From Desulfofundulus kuznetsovii DSM 6115 (lineage in GTDB: Bacteria; Bacillota; Desulfotomaculia; Desulfotomaculales; Desulfovirgulaceae), in NCBI RefSeq assembly GCF_000214705.1, contig NC_015573.1, positions 2,487,001 to 2,551,000 of the forward strand: 64,000 bases of DNA. The letters run 5' to 3'. The translations under genes were made by a program, and so were the position numbers. This document shows, in pieces, positions 53,119 through 63,423 of the stretch. Position 1 is the stretch's first letter. The number at the start of each line of letters is the position of its first letter. A model generated the notes under the pieces. It saw only the letters and a program-made list of their open reading frames with translations, had not been told where the DNA came from and did no database searches.

Positions 53119-53907
53119 TCAGCTTATTATAAACATACCCACATAGTAGTATACTAATGGGGCAGTAAAGAGCATACTGTCAAAACGATCGAGGATGCCC
53201 CCGTGACCGGGAATAATATCCCCTGCATCCTTTACCCCCGCCTGCCGCTTAAAAGCCGACTCCACCAAATCCCCTACCATTGCCGCCAGTCCTAAAAGCA
53301 GCCCCAAAAGAAGCAGGGGACCGCGGGGAAGAAAAGGATAAATGAGCATAAAAGCTACTGCCGCCAGCAGGCTGCCCACCAGACCTCCCACTGCCCCCTC
53401 CACGGTTTTACCTGGGCTTAAAGCCGGCGCCAGCTGGCGCCGGCCCCATCTTTTTCCTGCAAAATAGGCAACGGTATCACTGGACCAGGTGCCCGCCAGC
53501 GTAAAAGTCAACCATATCCAGCCATCGGGCAACAAGCGAAGAAGATAAATATAAACGAACAAACCGATATAAAGGGTTGCCAGCAGGGTCACGGCACCTT
53601 CCACCGGGGAAAAGGCCGGATAAAGAAATACCATGAAGACCAGAATGAAAAATAGTATCAGTGCTATTGCCCCCCCCAGACCCGCGTCCTTGTATAGATA
53701 TGCGCTGCCAAGCAGGAAAAGACTCCCCAAAACAGCCAGCCCGTGGGGTGGATATAAATTTACGCGCTGAAACAAAGCAACCATTTCTACGGCAGCCAGC
53801 ACCATCAGCAGCCCGGTGAACACCAGAAGGGGCAGGTTCCCGTGCCAGACGGCGGCAATGAAGAGGGGGATACCCACCAGCGCACTCAAAATTCTGTGCC
53901 TGAGCAC
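53119..53907 (-). CDS. cdsA: Phosphatidate cytidylyltransferase
   Basis: 262 aa, polytopic; family signature near the C-terminus GHGGILDRFDSMLFTAPLVYYY. It makes CDP-diacylglycerol for phospholipids. Its start overlaps uppS by 22 bp. Confidence 0.96.
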   Translation of the reverse strand: MLRHRILSALVGIPLFIAAVWHGNLPLLVFTGLLMVLAAVEMVALFQRVNLYPPHGLAVLGSLFLLGSAYLYKDAGLGGAIALILFFILVFMVFLYPAFSPVEGAVTLLATLYIGLFVYIYLLRLLPDGWIWLTFTLAGTWSSDTVAYFAGKRWGRRQLAPALSPGKTVEGAVGGLVGSLLAAVAFMLIYPFLPRGPLLLLGLLLGLAAMVGDLVESAFKRQAGVKDAGDIIPGHGGILDRFDSMLFTAPLVYYYVGMFIIS

Positions 53908-54710
53908 CTTTGTTCACCTCTAATCAGGCCGCCGAAGCGCCGCTCCCGTCGCTGAAAATCCACGAGGGCCTGCAAAAGGTGCACCCGTCGAAAATCGGGC
54001 CACATCACGGTGGTCATCCAAAATTCGGTGTAAGAAAGCTGCCACAGTAGAAAGTTGCTTACCCGGTAATCACCGGAAGGTCGAATCAACAGGTCCGGGT
54101 CCGGCTGACCGGCGGTATAGAGGTGGCTGGAAACGGTGGATTCGTCAATTTGTTCCGGGCTAAGTTTCCCGGCCAGCGCTTCTGTTACAATGGACCTCAC
54201 GGCATCCACCAACTCGATCCGCCCACCGTAATTCAGGGCCAGGTTGAGGACCATCTTCTGGTTGTTCCTGGTGCGGGAGACGGCCATGTCCAGGGCCTTT
54301 CGGGCGTGGGAAGGCAACTCCTGAATGCGGCCAATGGGATGAAGGCGGATATTATTGGCACATAATTCTTCTATTTCTTTATGCAGGTATTCCACCAGCA
54401 AGTTCATCAACACATCCACTTCATCCCTGGGGCGTTTCCAGTTTTCCGTGGAAAAGGCGTAAACGGTAAGGTAGCCGATACCCAGTTCGGCACAGGTACG
54501 CACCGTGTCCCGTAAAGACTCTACCCCGGCCCGGTGGCCGTAGGTTCTGGGCAAACCCCTTTTTTGCGCCCAACGGCCGTTGCCATCCATAATAATGGCC
54601 ACATGACGGGGCAGACGGTTCAAGTCCAGCTGCGCTAAAAGCCTTTCTTCTTCCAAAGAAGGATTCCTTTTCCCGCCGCGCCGTAAAACGCGCACCAGGT
54701 TTTTCAGCAA
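53886..54710 (-). CDS. uppS: Isoprenyl (undecaprenyl) diphosphate synthase
   Basis: 274 aa: HVAIIMDGNGRWAQKRG with catalytic Asp, YGHRAGVESLRD, YAFSTENWKRP, and C-terminal LLIRPSGDYRVSNFLLWQLSYTEFW. cis-Prenyltransferase that makes the lipid carrier of wall synthesis. The start is TTG with GGGGAGGG upstream. Confidence 0.96.
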   Translation of the reverse strand: MLKNLVRVLRRGGKRNPSLEEERLLAQLDLNRLPRHVAIIMDGNGRWAQKRGLPRTYGHRAGVESLRDTVRTCAELGIGYLTVYAFSTENWKRPRDEVDVLMNLLVEYLHKEIEELCANNIRLHPIGRIQELPSHARKALDMAVSRTRNNQKMVLNLALNYGGRIELVDAVRSIVTEALAGKLSPEQIDESTVSSHLYTAGQPDPDLLIRPSGDYRVSNFLLWQLSYTEFWMTTVMWPDFRRVHLLQALVDFQRRERRFGGLIRGEQRCSGTEF

Positions 54711-54778
54711 AGGGCCCTCCCCCTCTTACCTGACTGAAGAGACATCACCATAATTATTATTTTTACTTACTAAAACAA

Positions 54779-54797
54779 CCCCCTCCGGAAGAGGGGG
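54779..54797 (-). terminator. Terminator after the ferredoxin gene
   Basis: CCCCCTC and GAGGGGG form a 7-bp stem with a CGGAA loop; the minus strand continues TTGTTTTAG. Confidence 0.8.
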
Positions 54798-54806
54798 TTT
54801 CATCCA

Positions 54807-54974
54807 TTACTCTTCGATAATGGCTCCGGTAGGACAGGCCTCAATACAGGTACCGCAATTCTCACATTTGTCGGGGTCAATCCTGTAAGTGTCGCCCTCA
54901 ATAATCGCCTCGTTCGGGCAGGACTCAAGACAGGTCCCGCAGGCCAGACATTCCTCGGTAATGCGATAGGCCAA
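54807..54974 (-). CDS. 2[4Fe-4S] ferredoxin
   Basis: A 55-residue bacterial ferredoxin with TTG start at 54974 after GGAGGTG. It reads MAYRITEECLACGTCLESCP, NEAIIEGDTYRIDPDKC and ENCGTCIEACPTGAIIEE, with two full C-x2-C-x2-C-x3-C-P motifs. It is an electron carrier of low potential. It lies between frr and uppS and is closed by its own terminator. Confidence 0.95.
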   Translation of the reverse strand: MAYRITEECLACGTCLESCPNEAIIEGDTYRIDPDKCENCGTCIEACPTGAIIEE

Positions 54975-54977
54975 GGA

Positions 54978-55193
54978 TTACACCTCCTTTCCCGTTTCTT
55001 CCCGCGCCACCGTCAACACACCTTTCCTGGGGGCGATGACGGTAAAGCGAACAACACGCTGTGGCCCCCGGGGATTCCCGCGGGGAGGAGCTGTTGTCTG
55101 CACCTGAACCTGCCAGCCCAGCAAGTGGCATAAAGAAAGTGCTTCTTCTACCTCCAGAGCCAGCACATCCGGTATTTGCTCCCCCTTGATCAT
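54978..55193 (-). CDS. Small PASTA-like protein, unknown function
   Basis: 71 residues: IPDVLALEVEEALSLCHLLGWQVQVQTTAPPRG...QRVVRFTVIAPRKGVLTVA. The V-P-D-V-x-x-x-x-x-x-E-A pattern and the following strands resemble a PASTA domain, but there is no signal peptide or membrane segment, so it would be cytoplasmic. It sits between frr and ferredoxin. Confidence 0.6.
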   Translation of the reverse strand: MIKGEQIPDVLALEVEEALSLCHLLGWQVQVQTTAPPRGNPRGPQRVVRFTVIAPRKGVLTVAREETGKEV

Positions 55194-55198
55194 GACCG

Positions 55199-56507
<1,309 letters not shown>

Positions 56508-56561
56508 TTATTTCTACAGTGCCAGGTAAAATCCTCTTTCCAGGGGCGGGAATTTTAGACC

Positions 56562-57215
56562 TTACGACCTGGTCATGGCCGCGACCTGCTCCGCAAAATC
56601 GTCCTGCCGTTTGGTCAGGCCCTCACCCAGTTCATAACGGGTAAAACGGCGGATGACAATGTTTTCCCCTATTTTGGCAATTTTTTCGTTTAAAAGCTCC
56701 TGGACGGTAATATCGGGATTTTTAATAAATGGCTGTTCCAGGAGACAAACCTCTTTAAAGAATTTATCCAGTCGCCCCTGTACGATTTTTTCGATCACTT
56801 TCTCGGGTTTTCCTTCATTAGCCGCCTGGGCCGCCAGGACTTCCTTTTCCCGGGCAATCACGTGTTCCGGTACATCTTCGCGCCGTACGTACTCCGGCCG
56901 GGCCGCAGCCACCTGCATGGCGATATCCCGCACGAACAGGCGGAATTCATCGGTCTTAGCCACAAAGTCGGTTTCACAGTTTACCTCCACCAGAACACCA
57001 ATGCGCCCCCCGCCGTGGATGTAGGCATCCACCACACCCTCGGCGGCAATCCGACCGGCCTTCTTGGCCGCGGCAGCCAGACCTTTTTCCCGTAAAAAGT
57101 CCACGGCCTTTTCCATGTCCCCGTTAGTTTCCATAAGGGCCTTTTTGCAGTCCATCATGCCGGCGCCGGTACGTTCACGCAATTCTTTGACCATGGCCGC
57201 TGTTATTTCAGCCAT
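56562..57215 (-). CDS. tsf: Elongation factor Ts
   Basis: 217 aa, ATG at 57215 after [36 protein letters not shown], then [18 protein letters not shown]. The short single-subdomain type, as in Thermus-like and some Firmicute forms. Nucleotide exchange for EF-Tu. Confidence 0.97.
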   Translation of the reverse strand: MAEITAAMVKELRERTGAGMMDCKKALMETNGDMEKAVDFLREKGLAAAAKKAGRIAAEGVVDAYIHGGGRIGVLVEVNCETDFVAKTDEFRLFVRDIAMQVAAARPEYVRREDVPEHVIAREKEVLAAQAANEGKPEKVIEKIVQGRLDKFFKEVCLLEQPFIKNPDITVQELLNEKIAKIGENIVIRRFTRYELGEGLTKRQDDFAEQVAAMTRS

Positions 57216-57298
57216 TGTTAACTCCTCCTCCTTTATACCAGGTTTTTCCTTCATGGTATTATGTCCATTATGTAAGCTTACCAAACAAAAGACCATAG

Positions 57299-57336
57299 AA
57301 AAAAGCAGGGGTTCCCCGTAAGCAATTATTTCCTGC
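57299..57336 (-). terminator. Possible attenuator between rpsB and tsf
   Basis: GCAGG (57305-57309) and CCTGC (57332-57336) close a hairpin that also holds GGGG/CCCC; six T follow on the minus strand. It would lower tsf relative to rpsB. Confidence 0.5.
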
Positions 57337-57361
57337 GGAGCCCCCACCAAAACTCTACCCT

Positions 57362-58069
57362 TTATTGCCCTGCTGCCGCAACCTGCTCACCCTGCCGCCC
57401 CTCCAAAACGGCATCGGCAATTTTGCTGGTAAGCAGGCGCACTGCCCTGATGGCATCGTCGTTTCCGGGAATCACATAATCGATCTCGTCGGGATCGCAG
57501 TTGGTATCCACAATGGCCACAATGGGTATCTTCAGCTTCCGGGCCTCGGCCACCGCAATGCGCTCCTTGCGGGGATCAATGACAAAAAGGGCATCGGGCA
57601 ATTTGCGCATATTCTTAATACCGCCGAGAAACTTTTGCAGCCTTTCCTTTTCATGTATGAGTTCGGCCACTTCCTTCTTCGGCAACACGGCCAGAGTCCC
57701 ATCGTCTTCCATGCGCTCCAGCTCGTGCAGGCGCTCGATACGCCGGCGAATGGTCTGGAAGTTGGTCAGCATACCGCCCAACCAGCGCTGGTTCACGTAA
57801 AACATCCCGCACCGTTCGGCTTCTTCCTTCACCGACTCCTGCGCCTGCTTTTTAGTGCCCACAAAAAGAATGGTTCCACCCTCGGCGGCCAGGTTCCGCA
57901 CGAAGTTGTAGGCCTCTTCTATCTTGCGAACGGTTTTTTGCAAGTCAATAATATAAATACCGTTCCGGTCTGTAAAAATGTACGGAGCCATCTTGGGATT
58001 CCACCGCCGGGTCTGGTGCCCGAAGTGCACCCCGGCCTCCAGAAGCTGCTTCATGGAAATAATCGCCAC
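57362..58069 (-). CDS. rpsB: 30S ribosomal protein S2
   Basis: 235 aa: [72 protein letters not shown]-type C-terminus. GTG at 58069 with GGAGGTG upstream is preferred to longer frames. Confidence 0.97.
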   Translation of the reverse strand: MAIISMKQLLEAGVHFGHQTRRWNPKMAPYIFTDRNGIYIIDLQKTVRKIEEAYNFVRNLAAEGGTILFVGTKKQAQESVKEEAERCGMFYVNQRWLGGMLTNFQTIRRRIERLHELERMEDDGTLAVLPKKEVAELIHEKERLQKFLGGIKNMRKLPDALFVIDPRKERIAVAEARKLKIPIVAIVDTNCDPDEIDYVIPGNDDAIRAVRLLTSKIADAVLEGRQGEQVAAAGQ

Positions 58070-58224
58070 CCTAACACCTCCTCCCCTGCTGGTTTTGATT
58101 CCTCCGCCGCCCTCATCCCTCCACAAAACCCTTCGCGGGGCACCCCTGTAGAAGTCTGGCGGCGTGTGTAATTCACACCAGGATGTATTCTAACACAAAC
58201 TAACCGCGCATGCAAGGTAGAGCA

Positions 58225-59259
58225 CTAGGGTAAAGTAGCGTAAGCTTCGTCGTCGAAATAAAACTCGCGCCCGGTGGGAATATTTTCTTGTTCCGGAACC
58301 CTCGGCTTAGCTACGGCTTCGAGGCGGAAAAAGTTAGAGGTATACCAGTTGGTGTCCGGTACAGGCAACGGGCCGAAGGCTCTTTGGACAAGCGGATAGT
58401 TTTTGCTCACAAATCCTTCCCTTTCCAGTTCGTATTCCTGGAAGTTATGGATTATATCTGTAATCACAAAATTCATGTCCAGGATCAGCCTCTGAATGAA
58501 ATACCATTTGTCCCTCGAAGCCTCCAGGTGGGTCAAACCGAAATAACCAGCACTGCCTTTCCCCCGCAAAGACAGGGCGCAGCGGGACAAAAACAGGCGG
58601 ATGCCCGGCAGTGTTTCTACCGGATCAATCAAAAAAGTATCGTACTGGCCCTGAAACTCCCGGGGGAGAGGGTGGCGCACATCATACCTGTGTACGGAAA
58701 GATTAGTCCAACCTTTTTTCCTGGCCTGGAGATCAATAAACTCTACCAGCCGGTCATCCACCTCTAAAACAGTAATGTGCCTGGCCATACCGGTAAGGGC
58801 TATGGCAATGCTGGTCAAATCGTCATCTCCTATGAGCAGGATATCCTGGTTTTCCAGGTCACCCCGCTGGTACATGATGGCCACCCGGGCTACTGTACTC
58901 ATTGTGTCCACATACCCCTGATCAAATTCGGCAATGGCCGCTGGCCTTTGCCGGACAATCTCCTCAAACTCTTTAAGCACCCGGGGAAAACTGCCCTGCA
59001 AGGTAACGGTTTTCCCGCCACAAGTGGGACAGGTCAGCGGTTGTAAAGGGGACAGGCCCTGGCCCCGGGCCTCCTCTTTCCCTTTATCGGTGAGATAAAT
59101 ATAACTGCCTTCATAACGGACCAAACCCAGGGCAAGCATTTCTTCCATTACCTGTGTAAAATGAGCCAGGTGCCCATCCTGTTCCTTGATGAGTTCCCAG
59201 AAAGTGCTGGGTTTTGCCATCAGGGCACGGAAGATCTGTTTCTGCGTCCTGTTCAACAT
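58225..59259 (-). CDS. bpsA: Branched-polyamine synthase (BpsA-like)
   Basis: 344 aa: an N-terminal winged helix (RALMAKPSTFWELIKEQ), a C-x-x-C pair (TCPTCGG) and a Rossmann core with the diagnostic LLIGDDDLTSIAIALTG and LIDPVETLPGI. This is the N4-bis(aminopropyl)spermidine synthase family, which uses decarboxylated SAM to branch spermidine; known members are from thermophilic archaea and bacteria. ATG at 59259. It stands alone with no speE/speD near. Confidence 0.88.
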   Translation of the reverse strand: MLNRTQKQIFRALMAKPSTFWELIKEQDGHLAHFTQVMEEMLALGLVRYEGSYIYLTDKGKEEARGQGLSPLQPLTCPTCGGKTVTLQGSFPRVLKEFEEIVRQRPAAIAEFDQGYVDTMSTVARVAIMYQRGDLENQDILLIGDDDLTSIAIALTGMARHITVLEVDDRLVEFIDLQARKKGWTNLSVHRYDVRHPLPREFQGQYDTFLIDPVETLPGIRLFLSRCALSLRGKGSAGYFGLTHLEASRDKWYFIQRLILDMNFVITDIIHNFQEYELEREGFVSKNYPLVQRAFGPLPVPDTNWYTSNFFRLEAVAKPRVPEQENIPTGREFYFDDEAYATLP

Positions 59260-59349
59260 CCCACCTCCGCTGGTTAATTTAGATGGCCATAATTTTTTAT
59301 ACCATGAGTGGAGAAAAAAATAAAATCTTCGATGTTTTTCAGGAAAAGT

Positions 59350-59379
59350 TTGACACCAGGGGCAGGAAAATGATACTAA
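59350..59379 (+). promoter_or_regulatory. Likely promoter of the sensor kinase gene
   Basis: TTGACA at 59350-59355 with GATACT (16-bp spacer) or TACTAA (18-bp) as the -10 box. It is 52 to 80 bp before the TTG start. Confidence 0.5.
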
Positions 59380-59430
59380 ACGTTGAATAAATTAGTCCTT
59401 TGAAAGCTGTGAGCAAAGGGTGAATGCGGG

Positions 59431-61113
59431 TTGTTTGTGCGGAACTGGCTCCCGGTCCTGATAGCGGTCCCTTTAGCAGGTTTATTTTATCTAACTTATT
59501 CTTTGATCTCTCACCTGCATAAAATTGTTCCCATGCAGTATACTGTATACAAGGTACTTGTTGCCAGTACGGTACTGGGCCATACTCTATTGCTTTTTAT
59601 AGCGGTGCTGCTACCCCTCGGTATATACAAACGCCGCTTGTCACGCCAATCCCAACCCTGTTCCATGGAAGGGCAAACAAAATATAAAGCAGAACAATAC
59701 CCTCTTAACAGTATACTTGACACCATCCCCATGGCTATCATGATCGTGGACAACGAACTAAACATCAGCTATATCAACGGAGCATGGGAACAGCTGGTGG
59801 GATACACCTGGGAAGAAGTGGTGGGAAAAAAATTAACGGAATTGCAACAATTGCTCCAGGAAGAGAAGACAACCAGCTGCCCCCCGGGTGAGGATCCTGA
59901 ATCCTTCCTGCTGTGCCGGGAAATCGAGATTACCGGCAAAAACGGCGAAGGGATCCACCTGGCCTTGAAAACGAAACCTATCATGCGGGGAAATAACCGG
60001 GAGGGTACCGTCATTTACTTCCAGGACATCAATACCCAGGTAAAATATGAGCTATTAAAGCAAACCTTTGATACAATTTTACAGCAAATGGTGGGGGGAG
60101 TGGTTGTTGTTGACTCCACCGGAAGAGTGCTCATCGCCAACCAGGAGACAGAACGGCTTACGGGACAACCAGCATCCAGCATAACAGGCAAATTTGTCTG
60201 GGAACTCTTCCCTAATATGGACAGAAAAGAACTGGTTACCGTTCGGGCTCTGGAAAAAGGTCAAGCAGTGGGTCCCCTGGAGGTACACTATAAAGTTAAT
60301 GACAAGGATTTCTGTCTGCTTGTCCGCTCCGATGTCCTGCGGGACAAGTACGGACGGGTCAGCGGCGCAGTCACCGTCTTCAATGATATTACAGAACTAC
60401 ACCGCCAGCAGGAACTGCAGCACAACCAGGAAAAGCTGGCGGTGGTTGGCCAGATGGCCGCCGGCATGGCCCATGAACTGCGCAATCCCCTTACTTCCAT
60501 CAAGGGATTTGCGCAGCTCCTGAGCGAACGCGTGGAGGATGCAAAAAGTAAAGAATACCTGGATGTAATTATCCAGGAAGTCGATCGGACCAATGAAATC
60601 ATCAGTGATTTTCTCGTGCTGGCCCGCCCCCATTCCACCCAGGGGGAAAACGTGGACCTGAACCGGTTGATCAATGAACTGTTACCCCTGGTGGAAAGCC
60701 AGTGTCTTTTGACCCAGGTGGAGCTGGTTCCGGATCTTGCCCCGGAATTACCCTCCATCAAGGCGCAACCGGACCAGCTCAAACAGGTACTGCTGAACTT
60801 AATTCACAACGCCCTGCAGGCCATGGAAGAACAGCCGGTAAGAAGACTGACCCTCATCTCCCGCTGGCCGGCCGGGTCCGATGAAATCCTGCTGGTGGTA
60901 CGGGACACGGGCCACGGTATGTCCGAGGAGATATTATCCCGGCTGAGCACACCCTTTTTCACCACCAAGGATGCCGGGACCGGCCTGGGGTTGACCATAT
61001 CCTACCGCATTATTGAAAACCACGGCGGGAGGATTGAGGTAAACAGTCAAGAGGGGGCCGGCAGCGAATTCAGGATTTATTTGCCTGTACAAGGCCCCGG
61101 GCAAATTCACTGA
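59431..61113 (+). CDS. PAS-domain sensor histidine kinase, sporulation-kinase type
   Basis: 560 aa. Two membrane segments (about 5-27 and 40-65) are followed by PAS domains (about 95-200 and 215-325), HisKA with phospho-acceptor H348 (MAAGMAHELRNPLTSIKGFAQLL), and HATPase_c with N-box NLIHNALQAM, RDTGHGMSEE and GTGLGLTIS. The H-box is like that of the KinA/KinE orphan kinases that feed Spo0A. TTG start with AAAGGGTGA. No response regulator lies next to it, in line with an orphan kinase. Its 3' end overlaps the convergent oxidoreductase by 44 bp. Confidence 0.9.
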   Translation: MFVRNWLPVLIAVPLAGLFYLTYSLISHLHKIVPMQYTVYKVLVASTVLGHTLLLFIAVLLPLGIYKRRLSRQSQPCSMEGQTKYKAEQYPLNSILDTIPMAIMIVDNELNISYINGAWEQLVGYTWEEVVGKKLTELQQLLQEEKTTSCPPGEDPESFLLCREIEITGKNGEGIHLALKTKPIMRGNNREGTVIYFQDINTQVKYELLKQTFDTILQQMVGGVVVVDSTGRVLIANQETERLTGQPASSITGKFVWELFPNMDRKELVTVRALEKGQAVGPLEVHYKVNDKDFCLLVRSDVLRDKYGRVSGAVTVFNDITELHRQQELQHNQEKLAVVGQMAAGMAHELRNPLTSIKGFAQLLSERVEDAKSKEYLDVIIQEVDRTNEIISDFLVLARPHSTQGENVDLNRLINELLPLVESQCLLTQVELVPDLAPELPSIKAQPDQLKQVLLNLIHNALQAMEEQPVRRLTLISRWPAGSDEILLVVRDTGHGMSEEILSRLSTPFFTTKDAGTGLGLTISYRIIENHGGRIEVNSQEGAGSEFRIYLPVQGPGQIH

Positions 61114-63106
61114 GCCAGGCCAGGGGATCCCCACCGGCACCCAGACAGTGCCATTGTAAACGGGACGGTTCGTATCCCAATTCCCCAAGCAACTTTTGGA
61201 AGCGCTTTAATTGCTCCTTGACCCGGGCAGCCCCACCGGCATGGCGGCAATTGTTTTCTCCACAGGTGATCACTGCTACGCCCAAAGCCCCCGCTTCCAG
61301 CGCTTTAAGCAACCACAGCGGGTCAAGCGAGCCGGCCGTGGGCAGGGAAACCAGACGGACCTGCCCCAACCCCGGGGTGGAAGAGATAGCTTCCGGGGCC
61401 AGTCCCTGGAAATAGGCCCGCTGGCAAACAAAGACGGCCACCGGTGGATCGGTCGCGGGACTTACCCCGCCGACCAGCCCCTTTTCCCCTTCCAAAAGGG
61501 CATGCACTTCTTGCTCCGGCAACCCCTTAAGCACAATAGCCTCCGCCGGACAGGCCGCCGCACAGATACCACACCCCTGGCAACCCTCCACCGGTATGTT
61601 CGCTCTTCCTTCCACCACCGGCACCCCGTAGGGACAAACCCGCTGGCAGGTAAGGCAGGCAGCGCAACGTTCCTTAAGCACTTCCGCCCCCAAACCACAG
61701 CGCAGGCAGCGCTCCGCTTCCCGCAGAGCCTGCACCGGGGGAAACTCCAATTCCTGTACCACAAAGGAATACCGGCGCTGACCGGCAGGAAGTACGGGTA
61801 CTTCCTGCCTGGCAAAAGACGGCAAACGGGTGCGTACCCCTTCCGGCAAATCACCGATCACTGCTGCCTTACCGGCCGGAAGAGATGCTCCTTCCAGATA
61901 GGCCCGCACGGCAGCAGCAACCCGGTGGCCGCTGGCCACGGCGGCAATGGCCGGACCGGGACCACAGGCCACCTCCCCGCAGGCAAAGACCCCGGGCACG
62001 CTGGTTTCCAACGTATCCCGGTTCACCACCAGCTGGCCCCGTTCGTTTACCGCTACCGGGGTGCCCGCCAGGCACGAAAGATCGGCAACCTGCCCGATAG
62101 CCTGAATGATCATTTCGCCGGGAACAAATGAAAGCCTGCTTTCGTCAAAGGTGGGGTTAAAGCAACCCCGGTCATCAAAGACCGACAACACCCCTTTAAC
62201 TTCCAAACCCTGAATAAGCCCATCCTCCACCACCGCCCGGACGGGTCCCCATCCGGCGCACAGTTCTACCCCCTCCTCCTGGGCTTCCTTTACCTCCCAC
62301 GGGTGGGCGGGCATAATGTCGCAGGTCTCCAGGCAAACTACCCGTACCTCCCGGGCACCCAGGCGCAGGGCGGTCCGGGCCACGTCCATGGCCACATCGC
62401 CGCCACCAATGACAATCACCCTTTTTTTAACGTTCGCCGGACGGCCCAGGTTGGCCCCCTGCAGGAAGGGCAGGGCCAGCAGGACACCGGGATGATCAAA
62501 CCCCGGCAGGTTTAAGCCCCGGCTTTTAGAAAGGCCCACGGCCAGGATTACCGCATCATATTCCTTTTGCAGGTCGTTTAATGAAACATCTTTGCCAATC
62601 TCCACCCCGGTACGTATCTCCACGCCGGCAGCGGCGATGCGGCCCACATCCTCCCTCACCACCCGGCGGGGCAGGCGATAGGTGGGCAGGGAAGCATATA
62701 AATGTCCCCCGGCCTCGGGCTGGCGCTCAAATACCGTCACGGTATACCCGGCCCTGGCCAGGTCCCAGGCTGCGGTCAGTCCCGCCGGACCGGCCCCCAC
62801 TATGGCCACCCGGTAAGGAAGGGACTGCGCAGTCGGCTTATCGGGGAAAATGCTTTCTCCCCCGGCCTTTTCCAGGGCAAACCTCTTCAACGCCCGTACC
62901 GATAACGGGGCATCTACCTGTCCCCGCCGGCAATGGTCTTCGCAGGGATGGGGGCAAACCCACCCGCATACCGAGGCAAAGGTATTGTTGGCCCGGATCA
63001 GCCTGGCAGCCCTTTGATAATCCCCCCGGGCTATGGCAGCCAGGTAACCGGGCACATCGGTGTTAACCGGACAATTGGCGCTGCAAGGCGGCAATGGTTC
63101 AAGCAC
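61070..63106 (-). CDS. GltD-like FAD oxidoreductase with ferredoxin and MvhD domains
   Basis: 678 aa, GTG at 63106 after AAAGGGGG. In order: N-terminal Fe-S domain (CSANCPVNTDV, CGWVCPHPCEDHCRRG), FAD motif VAIVGAGPAGLTAAWDLARAG, NAD(P) motif VIVIGGGDVAMDVARTALRLGA, a second FAD motif GVFACGEVACGPG, two 4Fe-4S motifs (CAACLTCQRVCPYG, CQGCGICAAACP), and from about 545 an MvhD domain (VAVFVCQRAYFQG, ITCGENNCRHAGGAARVKEQL). MvhD passes electrons from hydrogenase or other donors to HdrA. So this single protein may link NAD(P)H to a heterodisulfide-reductase-like complex (inference). No hdr genes are in the window. Confidence 0.9.
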   Translation of the reverse strand: MLEPLPPCSANCPVNTDVPGYLAAIARGDYQRAARLIRANNTFASVCGWVCPHPCEDHCRRGQVDAPLSVRALKRFALEKAGGESIFPDKPTAQSLPYRVAIVGAGPAGLTAAWDLARAGYTVTVFERQPEAGGHLYASLPTYRLPRRVVREDVGRIAAAGVEIRTGVEIGKDVSLNDLQKEYDAVILAVGLSKSRGLNLPGFDHPGVLLALPFLQGANLGRPANVKKRVIVIGGGDVAMDVARTALRLGAREVRVVCLETCDIMPAHPWEVKEAQEEGVELCAGWGPVRAVVEDGLIQGLEVKGVLSVFDDRGCFNPTFDESRLSFVPGEMIIQAIGQVADLSCLAGTPVAVNERGQLVVNRDTLETSVPGVFACGEVACGPGPAIAAVASGHRVAAAVRAYLEGASLPAGKAAVIGDLPEGVRTRLPSFARQEVPVLPAGQRRYSFVVQELEFPPVQALREAERCLRCGLGAEVLKERCAACLTCQRVCPYGVPVVEGRANIPVEGCQGCGICAAACPAEAIVLKGLPEQEVHALLEGEKGLVGGVSPATDPPVAVFVCQRAYFQGLAPEAISSTPGLGQVRLVSLPTAGSLDPLWLLKALEAGALGVAVITCGENNCRHAGGAARVKEQLKRFQKLLGELGYEPSRLQWHCLGAGGDPLAWLSEFARGLVQANKS

Positions 63107-63310
63107 TATTAAAACCCCCTTTCTCGAACAACGGGTCATTTTTGTTTATACAATTCAGCACATTACGGTTATGATTCTTTGTCGGGTGTCCAATTCCTTC
63201 ATTAACATCCCGAAAAAGTAAATGTTCAGTGAACCCGTCCCCACATTTTCCGCAGCTTGCGGGAGTACCACTATTTTGTGCCTTATATTACAAATTAGCC
63301 TGTCAACCTA

Positions 63311-63339
63311 TTGCACTAAAAAAAGGTTTATGATATTAT
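63311..63339 (+). promoter_or_regulatory. Promoter of the TauE/SafE-like gene
   Basis: TTGCAC (63311-63316), 17-bp spacer, TATTAT (63334-63339), on the plus strand about 85 bp before the ATG. The rest of 63140-63423 holds a fragment TAAATGTTCAGTGAACCCG (63222) akin to the repeat at 22102. Confidence 0.55.
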
Positions 63340-63423
63340 ACCAGCAACAGGATATGTGCTAGTTATCACAAGCACACTTTGATCTCTTTATTTAATCATT
63401 CCGCATATTTGGGGAGGGATAAA

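Noticed and set aside
57365-58171. Plus-strand frame (268 aa) opposite rpsB
   Set aside because: rpsB is certain on the minus strand; this is its mirror frame with no recognisable domain.
61211-62131. Plus-strand frame (306 aa) opposite the FAD oxidoreductase
   Set aside because: Arg/Gly/Pro-rich mirror frame, no start signal, no family.
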